A DNA stretch of 37,382 bases from Candidatus Kuenenia stuttgartensis (GTDB taxonomy: Bacteria > Planctomycetota > Planctomycetia > Planctomycetales > Planctomycetaceae). The position numbers and the translations under genes were made by a program. Of the stretch, positions 24,601-31,400 are shown in pieces. Where the stretch lies: NCBI GenBank assembly GCA_945906725.1, contig CAMDRI010000037.1, forward strand, positions 1 to 37,382. Direction: 5' to 3'. Under the pieces are notes generated by a model. It searched no databases, was not told where the DNA came from, and saw nothing but the letters and a program-made list of their open reading frames with translations. How positions within the stretch are numbered: the first letter of the stretch is position 1; every line of letters starts with the position of its first letter.

Positions 24601-26756
24601 CGAAGCGCAATGGCCTCCAACGCCGCCGCGAGGATTTCACGGTCCAATTGGTTCAACGAGTTTGATCGGTCATCCCCTGAAATCAAATCGACCGTGTCCA
24701 AAATGTCTGATTTGGGCACCTCGTTCTTACGATCGTCGAGCGGTTCGTGGTATCGGTTCATGATCGCGTTTCGAGTCTTCCTCAAAGCGACACTTGTCGA
24801 GCGATCGGACACGAAAGCCAACCATTCCGGCAACGTCGCGCAAGCGCGATTCAAAGCGAACTGAGCGTTCTCCAAGGTGGTGGCTCGGTCGCGCAGTCGT
24901 TCAAAACTTTGCGTGGCCTCCGCGGCGAGGTGGCGGACTTCTTGGGCTTTTTCTGCGGATTGATCCGCCGTGGCAGCGGTTTCTCCCTTCTTCGGCTTGT
25001 CGCGTTTTTGTCGGGCACTGGCCGTATCGACGACGAAAAAACTGTCCTCGGCCCTGCGGCGCAATTGGTCGGCATCCTTCAAATCCTGACGCAACCACGG
25101 CAGCACTGTGTGATGACCGAAGGCTACGCTTTCCGCGAGCTGCCGCAACTCGACGAGCGTTGTTTGAACGGCGACGGATTCCGTGGCCTTCATCACCACC
25201 GGCATCGCGTGTTGCTTGTGAGCGCGAGACAAGACCTCGGCGAGATGTTCATCGGGTGATGCGAGCAGTGTTGTTTCGGGAGATGTCGGCGGCGGTACGG
25301 CGGATGCTTCCGGTCTGGGAACCGCGCCCAGACCAAAGCGACCGGCCAAACGGCGAGGAAAACTCTCATCGGCCTGGAAGTTAGCTACGGCGAAGTGCCC
25401 CTGTTTCGCGTGCGACTCCAGTTTTTGGCACATCTTCTCCGCCTCCTTGAGTTCCTTGGCGGCATCGGCCGTGTGGTGATGCAGTAAGAATTCCTCGGCG
25501 CGCATCAGCCGATGCGTCAAAACGCGGAAGCCGATCGGGTCCAAATGGTAAATCACATTGGCCGGATGTGCTGGTTGCTCGAGCGCTTGTCTGCGTTTCC
25601 ACAAGCCAAACAGCTCGTCGTTCGATTTGTCGATGGACTCTTTGGATGTCGCTTTGGAACGGTTGGAAACCTTCGATTCAACACTCTTGAGAGTACTGAC
25701 CAAAACGACGGAAAAGGTCGAGTCGTTTTTGCCTTCAACGAATTGCTGCTCAACAGTCGCGTCGCCCGCAAACAGACGCGGGTGCTGACCCGCCGGATCG
25801 CGGTTCCGTTCCACCCAGTCGTTGACACGCGTGTGGACAAATCGGAACAGTTCACCGACGGTGATGCTGCCGTCGGATTTGCCGTTGGTCTGGTCCGCCT
25901 CACCGGCCAAGCCGCGCGCGACGAAATGCGCGAACACCGATTGACCGGATTCTCCCAAGTGCGGGCTGACCCAACTGGTCTCGCCCGATGAGCAGGCTGT
26001 GATCACGAACAGGTTCGGAATCTTCTCGCGTTCCACAGCGGCTTGAATGGCTTCGATCACGAAGTTGTCATAGACCCCCAACCGCCAGCGACCTTGCAAG
26101 CGGCTGAGGTCCAGCAACAGCAGCTTGCGTTGCTCCTTGGGGAGGTGTTTGAGAGCGTTCAGAATCTCGCTCAGTCGGAGCCGATTGGCCTTGGAAACAA
26201 GGTCGTCATTTTTTGTGAGCAGCAACACGTCCGCCTCGGCAACAGACATTCCGCTCTTCGACGAATCGTCGAGAAACGGTTCGGCTACCGCGTGGGCCGA
26301 CAGGTAGATCACGCATGCGGTGTCTTTTTTCCGGGCCAGGTCTTTTCCCGCAAACAAATCTTTCAGCGCCTTCTGAAATTCCAGTTCCTTCGAGAAGGAC
26401 GTCACATTCAGCTTGGGCGCACGCTCCGAACCCTTCAGCGATTGGAGTGTCTTCCGATCGGCATCACCCATCCAATTGGGCGGGATCGCACCGGCGTCGT
26501 TGTCTTCGTATTCGAGGGTCGTCGTGACAAACAGCTCCGCGTGGTCGCAGCCTTTGATGAACAACATGAGGAGCCAGATCAACACCACCGCGCATCCGAC
26601 GGCCAGTGATGATGCGAAGAATTGTTTGCCACGCGCCTTCGTCACCACGGAGGCGCGACGGGGTTCTGGTGCGGGCTGTCCGGAAGTCGGCTGCCGCCAA
26701 GAACGCGATCCGTCCCCCGCACCCCCCGCCGCTGGTGCGTGATCTTGCCAACCCAT
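21624..26756 (-). CDS. Giant single-pass membrane protein: pseudocaspase fold plus vWA domain
   Basis: A 1710-residue protein, last gene of a three-gene operon. AAAGGA lies seven bases before the ATG. Residues 1-45 are a short Pro/Gly-rich cytoplasmic tail and 46-67 one membrane helix (FFASSLAVGCAVVLIWLLML), so the rest should be periplasmic. Residues about 70-335 follow the caspase fold: VIYLSAHA (H155) stands where SGHG is expected, and LLLLDLSR (D216-L-S218) stands where LLDACxSG is expected, so the catalytic Cys is replaced by Ser. ITACSSGE, FAHFVARGLAGEAD and a DGSITVGEL segment complete the fold. A helical part follows (LFGLWKRRQALEQPAHPANV onward), alike in the gene at 28428-34016. Residues about 1138-1330 are a vWA domain with an intact metal site, DASGS (D1147). 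The last 350 residues look beta-rich. The context suggests part of the T6SS membrane complex; this is inference. Confidence 0.7.
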   Translation of the reverse strand: MGWQDHAPAAGGAGDGSRSWRQPTSGQPAPEPRRASVVTKARGKQFFASSLAVGCAVVLIWLLMLFIKGCDHAELFVTTTLEYEDNDAGAIPPNWMGDADRKTLQSLKGSERAPKLNVTSFSKELEFQKALKDLFAGKDLARKKDTACVIYLSAHAVAEPFLDDSSKSGMSVAEADVLLLTKNDDLVSKANRLRLSEILNALKHLPKEQRKLLLLDLSRLQGRWRLGVYDNFVIEAIQAAVEREKIPNLFVITACSSGETSWVSPHLGESGQSVFAHFVARGLAGEADQTNGKSDGSITVGELFRFVHTRVNDWVERNRDPAGQHPRLFAGDATVEQQFVEGKNDSTFSVVLVSTLKSVESKVSNRSKATSKESIDKSNDELFGLWKRRQALEQPAHPANVIYHLDPIGFRVLTHRLMRAEEFLLHHHTADAAKELKEAEKMCQKLESHAKQGHFAVANFQADESFPRRLAGRFGLGAVPRPEASAVPPPTSPETTLLASPDEHLAEVLSRAHKQHAMPVVMKATESVAVQTTLVELRQLAESVAFGHHTVLPWLRQDLKDADQLRRRAEDSFFVVDTASARQKRDKPKKGETAATADQSAEKAQEVRHLAAEATQSFERLRDRATTLENAQFALNRACATLPEWLAFVSDRSTSVALRKTRNAIMNRYHEPLDDRKNEVPKSDILDTVDLISGDDRSNSLNQLDREILAAALEAIALRRLLPKPFDSVEPSQLSALKLSTKDLMESFEQIQQRFQKEADNLRNTSQPQPSHWRFFRDLLRCSTLDPETRHDLFGKLIHLRLTEDTSRNTTIKMPDPSDHQTANWQMLCTLHALSLGPAPTRGARDKLWNEWHDLSIKDSRVDPESVIKLSRNLRDHWIAHLVEARADCRASQQESRESARNCLQQKDLSARILFASDALDLEKEPTRRLEEFLIAELLLDCGERYLDDFWDHWYEDAVKACLGKAERLVPKLLDEDRNRLDTLLADRLKSEVLLEAAAVEFGTQPTATGSLRVKDGKDVPRGLATTWLAYKEGDPRVSNAQPLANHCTPRSLGLEVARSAASNDVNRFSIVQPDPQTLTSSGGCKPSTIVPRVFFRDHTWPTTKQAVATFNPCRPEGTLIRHLAAPSTAEIRVTGEDRKSVVFVLDASGSMQEKDGFGKIIPERELWTRAKEILLGVLTDMEGNTRRDKAEPHQVELIVYGHRDPNDPSNIAFVKTEVPMSPLSVNLITTVRDKLNSIEPFDSTPLLTAAKRGCDSLSAAKSPGTVIVITDGVPNDGAKRDPVTKVFNTDDCRRVLELRKGEIQQLLDESRMQNREIELQIIGLGLGVPPIDNLNAQQQQAVDFEKAAIKELKDFIERANGRDNKFRIVKGFSELKGVLNITTVARHFFVGDLEQPSSEPKDGPLNEPLELKAGTYQVAFGEADRLKNGLTVKLRGGELLDFELRPDGELKHIQPQRLNNPVAFTATMEKRRFELGYLQSFRADQGRAEFLIGIQDRTAGPNRQTPYTERPERLIVEVFPNRETLTKVRPMRYEIEPGKSDPTWSIHVDELPQQVSDAEIKAYANWDPVPHDGLLEASTSRQSVSVPIDKTNKIEFQVEIETPANDRVDLDDSVQVKLWLGNPADGSPLEKEWRHLAYLHVQLRLDGKPIPHLNETAEAIVSANEIRWRFSNLPKEGFSAKQLRIAVTSWYRFQLHALPLEKPLLIKAE

Positions 26757-26812
26757 TTCATTGTCCTTTTACAGTGTCCTGGCGTGTGACTTCGATTCGA
26801 TGAATCAAGTTC

Positions 26813-28390
26813 TCATTGACTCCACCACCGGTCATAGACCCAATACACGTCCGCCGCCACCAGCACGCCGATGAGGCCGTAAACGGCATAGGTCCAAGTC
26901 TGCATCGCGTTGTCACGCGTGATGCGATGCGGACTCCACACGACGTTGTCTTGTTCGGCCAGCACGTTGTCCAGCAATTGCTTGACGAAGACCTGCGAGC
27001 GTCCCTGCGCGTCCCGGCCGTTGAAATAGACCCCCAACAGCCGTACCGGTTGGCTGCCAATCAATTGACCAAATCCACCCGTCAATATTCGAGCAAAACT
27101 GCGGCGTCGGTCGCTGATCTCGGACAGCAGTCGATACAGCCGAGCGTTACTGGCGGATGACGGATCTTTCTTGAACGTCGAGTAAATCCAATCGCGGAAC
27201 CAGCCGACGCAATGCTTCGTGACCCAACTCGCCGATTCCGGATCGATCGGTCGCCCGGTGGCGAAACGCGATCCCGCCTTCACTTCGGGCGTGAACGCAC
27301 GATTGACTTCCGCGGCGCGGCTGAGGAACTCCGGCAGACCTCCGAGCGATTCAATTCCTGAAAATAAGCAGGCCACCGGGAATATCATCTCCAGGCCTTC
27401 GTGCAAGAGTTGCACGTCCTGAGCGACCACATGCGAGAAGTCTTGGCAACCCTCGGCCGCCCATTGAGAAGGCACAATCGCCACCAGACCGTTGATTCCG
27501 CAAAAGGGCTTTCGCGCGCGATTCACCAGGCGGCAGACATACCTCAATCGGCGAGCCGTCTCGTACAGAGCCTCGCTGGAGAGCGGGCCGATTGCACCGC
27601 CAGACGGCGTCTCACTGGAATGTTCCGACGACGAAGCCGCCTTCCCCGAAACCATCGTCGACATCGCGCCGAGAATCGACGGTCCCGCACCGCCGCCACC
27701 CAAGCCGGACGGCATCTGGCCCGGTGCCAGTGTCATGATCGACCCGGCCGAACCGATTCCACCTGGTGATGACATCGTGGCGATGGACGATCCGCCGCCG
27801 AGCGAAGCGCGCGGACCTTCTGTCAATTGCCGCACGATCGCGGAGGCACCGGGCACGAACAGAAAGGCGGCCTTCGCATTCGCGAAGATTCGCAACGGCT
27901 GCGTGGTGTCAGGCGATGGTCCGGTCGCGGACGCCGGAAACTTCGCTCCCATCAGGAACCCGCGCTCTTGGTCCTCCGGCAGTCCAATGACCATGAACAA
28001 CGGGACCGATTGCAGACTCATCCCCTGTCGTCGCAATTGAGCCAGGGCTTCGGACCAGGCGTGATCAATGTCCGGAAACTCCGGCGTGTCTTCGAGGCCC
28101 AGCAGGTACACCACATACAGAATCAGCCGCACAAGGGCATACAGCGCCACCACCAACCAGCCACACAAATACTGCAGAATCCAATCAGGCGCATTGCCAC
28201 CACGCTCGACATGAAAGAACTCGCAGATCTTGTCGCTGAAGATTCCCGCCAACACCGCGATCAGCAGCAGGACGAACAGATGCACGATCTGGTAGGTGCG
28301 GGGCGACAGCCCTGTGGTCTTTTTCGCGGCTCCAAACACCCACGCCGCAGCGTTGCAAATCGAATTGATGATCGACTGAAAAAACGCCAT
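26813..28390 (-). CDS. IcmF/TssM N-terminal-like membrane protein (short form)
   Basis: A 525-residue protein with two N-terminal membrane helices (about 33-51 and 68-97), a cytoplasmic domain and one helix at the C-terminus (about 495-515, WTYAVYGLIGVLVAADVYW). The cytoplasmic domain has the marks of IcmF-related proteins: VPLFMVIGLPEDQE (about 129-142, at the TssM Walker A position but without its GKT), LRYVCRLVNRARKPFCGING then LVAIVP, GVYFNGRDAQGRSQVFVKQL and VVWSPHRITRDN. A canonical TssM has more than 1000 residues and continues after the third helix into a large periplasmic part; this one stops there. ATG 28390 is chosen; 28402 (ATG) and 28447 (TTG) are in frame, and GGAG lies 12 bases before 28390. 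The neighbours on both sides in the operon are giant one-helix periplasmic proteins that may supply the missing half. Confidence 0.75.
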   Translation of the reverse strand: MAFFQSIINSICNAAAWVFGAAKKTTGLSPRTYQIVHLFVLLLIAVLAGIFSDKICEFFHVERGGNAPDWILQYLCGWLVVALYALVRLILYVVYLLGLEDTPEFPDIDHAWSEALAQLRRQGMSLQSVPLFMVIGLPEDQERGFLMGAKFPASATGPSPDTTQPLRIFANAKAAFLFVPGASAIVRQLTEGPRASLGGGSSIATMSSPGGIGSAGSIMTLAPGQMPSGLGGGGAGPSILGAMSTMVSGKAASSSEHSSETPSGGAIGPLSSEALYETARRLRYVCRLVNRARKPFCGINGLVAIVPSQWAAEGCQDFSHVVAQDVQLLHEGLEMIFPVACLFSGIESLGGLPEFLSRAAEVNRAFTPEVKAGSRFATGRPIDPESASWVTKHCVGWFRDWIYSTFKKDPSSASNARLYRLLSEISDRRRSFARILTGGFGQLIGSQPVRLLGVYFNGRDAQGRSQVFVKQLLDNVLAEQDNVVWSPHRITRDNAMQTWTYAVYGLIGVLVAADVYWVYDRWWSQ

Positions 28391-28427
28391 GTGAATCGCC
28401 ATCTCCAAGTTCAGAGTCGGACACGGA

Positions 28428-31400
28428 TTATTGCGCGGGGGGGTCAAGAGTCACGGAAAGCGGATTGTCTTTGGTGTGTTCTGCTTTGAGGACAACTTCT
28501 TTTGGCCCGCCCCTGCGCGTTTCAATGATGTCATTGGCGAGTTGAAATTTATGCGCGCCGACGGGCAACTCGAAAGGCCCGCCCCACGGTTTTTTGCTGT
28601 CATCCACGAAGAGCAAGTAACCTTTTTCATTGTTGGTCGCTTTGACGACGACCCAACCTCGCGCCTGATCGACCTCCAAGGGGACAACCAGCGGGTCTTC
28701 GCAAACTTTGCCGACTCCGTTTTTGCAGATCACCAGCAGCTTGTGTTTTCCCGTTTGTTTGTCTTGCAGGCGAGCGGACCTGATTCTCAGAGTCACTCGG
28801 CGGTCATCCTCATCCAACGGATTGGTCCAAGACTGCGTGGTTTCTTTGAAGATTTCCGCATCGCCAAGTTTGCCATCTTTGTCGAGATCAAAGCCGGCCG
28901 CAATTTCCGTGATGCCCGCTTCGGGGTCGGCGGCGGAAACGGGGACCAGCCAGTCGGTTTCAGTGCCGGGTCGAATCTTGGCCAATGCCGCCACGGTCAA
29001 TTTGGGTTTTGGTGGCGTGTGTTTCGGATCCGCAATGGCGATCTTCACTGGCTCTGAATCGCCGCTGCCGACATGCGACCCCTGTTTGCCAGCGGGTTGG
29101 GCGGTGGTTCGGATCGAGAACTGTCCTCGGAGTCCTTCGGTGTCGAACTCGACGCGATGATTGCGGACCTCCGCCTTCAGCAACCAGTCCGTCTCGCTCT
29201 GACTGATGAGTTCGATCGACTCGTGGAGAGAACGGAACACATTGAGTTTCAATGGGCGTGGCGGGATGGCGTTTCGCTTATCGGGAACAAGTTCGCACGC
29301 GAGTTGCCAGGGTTCGTCGAGTCCAAAGGAATCGAGATGCTGGGAATCGATCTGAATTTCGACGGGGAGTTTGTCCCCTTCTTTGATGACGGTCCCGGGC
29401 GATGGGAAAACAATTTCTGGATGTTCGGGGTGAAATTCGGTGGGCCGTTTTTCGTGGCGAATCTCGTGCGCAAAGGCGCGCGGCCATCCCGAGACGTTGA
29501 GCGAGACCACAAACGATTCCCGTTTCAATTTCGCGAGACGCTGTTCGTCAAACTGCGCGACCAGACGGTTTTTATCGCCACGATTGAAATTCCAGATTAA
29601 TTGGTTGTCGGTTCGTGCCGAGTCCAAGTCATTGGGCAATTCCAACGTCACGCGTACGACTTCGGGCCGCAGGGCCGGATCGACTTCCTCTGAGTCAGAA
29701 CGGCGTTGCATCTCGAACACTAACTCGCGATCTCGAAACGTGACTTGCATGTCTTTCGGATCGAAATAGGTTTGCGGCGGTCGGACGCGCGGAATGATCT
29801 GCTGCTTGATCGGCATCGGTTCGCCGGCCGGAAGGATTTCAAAGACCCAACCACGCGAGACGTCTTTTCCTTTCGGATCCGGTGTGGCGGGTTTGGGATT
29901 TGGAGCTGCTCCCGCAGCGGCGGGGGGCGCTGCGTTCGCCCGCGCAGCGGCGAGGTTCAACGCGATGGGCCGGCCGTCGCGATGAGTGATCGGGATGTTG
30001 TCTTGCTTTCCGCTGGGTGTCGAACGGGGCTGACCTTTTTCGTCCAACTCAAACACCTTGATCGAGACCGACGGGATCTTGCTGTCCCGAGGCGGGATCA
30101 AGACGGGTTGCAGCAACATCGGCTCGCCTCCGCGAGGCGTCGCTGGCAGCCACAGGACGGTGCGGTACTTGTCCGGGCTTTGAACACCGCGATTGCGAAC
30201 GCTGGCTGCGGAGTCGTCGCGATCGGCGAGTTCCCCTTTCGCGCGGAATTCAATGCGCCAATCCTGGTCCTTGAGCGGAGTTTGCAGCGTGAGCCGCCGG
30301 ACGTCCCACGGCAACTGCGTCATCTTGTCGAGCAGCACGATCGTGATCACGGACTCCGTCGCCGTGACGCTCTTTGGCTTTTGAATGGTCAGCGTGATTT
30401 TTTGCGGGTCGTCGCCAACCTCCAATTCGTGGCCAGGGGATTGCGTGATCTTCGGCGGTTCGACTTTGAGGGAATCCGCATCGAGCACTCGAATCATGGT
30501 CTCTGGTCGAGGGCCTTTCTTTCCCAAACGTGGTGTCGCGGTCAGCGCGAACTGGATTTCGGCGGGGTCGCCACGAGTCCAGAAAAGCTTCTCATTCTCG
30601 ACCTCACTCAGCGTGAAGGGAGGCTCTTCAACAGGCACGACTTGGTTGGTCCTGTGACTCAGTTTTGTCCAACGCTCGGCCAGCGAGGCCCATTGCAATG
30701 CCACGACGTTGCCGCCGAGTCGCGCGTTGCGAGCCGCTTGCGCCGCGCGGGCATGGATCAACTCGTCCTGCTCGTCAGTCAGCCGCTTCACGAACGAAAA
30801 ATCCGCTTGAGTCCCTGGAGCCGGCACGTCCGCCGGGTCCACTCCGCGAGTGAATTGTTCGCCACGCGCGGCTTTGGTGGTTGCAGCGGAATCCGCATGG
30901 CGAGCCAACTTTTCAAACGCACGGGCGATCTCCTGGCTCAGCTTGGCCGAGGCCGCGAAGGACTCAGACAGTTCGTTGTTGTCTGTCGAAGTCTGCAAGC
31001 TCTTCGCGAATTGATCCCATAGGGCCTGTTCCGACGTTGCATCCAGGCCCGCGAGTCGCAGCGTCTCGATCGCCCAGAAGGCTTGCCAATCGCCACGCAC
31101 GGCCGACGTCAGAATCTTCGCAGACTCGCCCACGGCATCGGACTGATCCAACAGTTCGAGTTGCTTTCGTAACTGTTGTCGCTTCTCTGCGGAAATCCAC
31201 GGTACGAGCAGCACGTCCTGGAGGCGAGCCCAATGCTCGACGGACGGATTCGTTGCGAGCAGCAACTCCACCTCACGGTCCACGCTGCGCCACTCGTTCC
31301 AAGACTGCTCCAGCCCGTTGGTCCGCGCGGTGATTTCCTTGAGCCGTGCCAAGTCGGGTGACCCCGTCGGACGTGGTTGGCCATCCGTCGGTGAAACTTC

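Noticed and set aside
29745-31022. 425-codon frame on the plus strand
   Set aside because: It is antisense to the 1862-residue membrane protein, is Arg-rich and low in structure, and has no recognisable domain.
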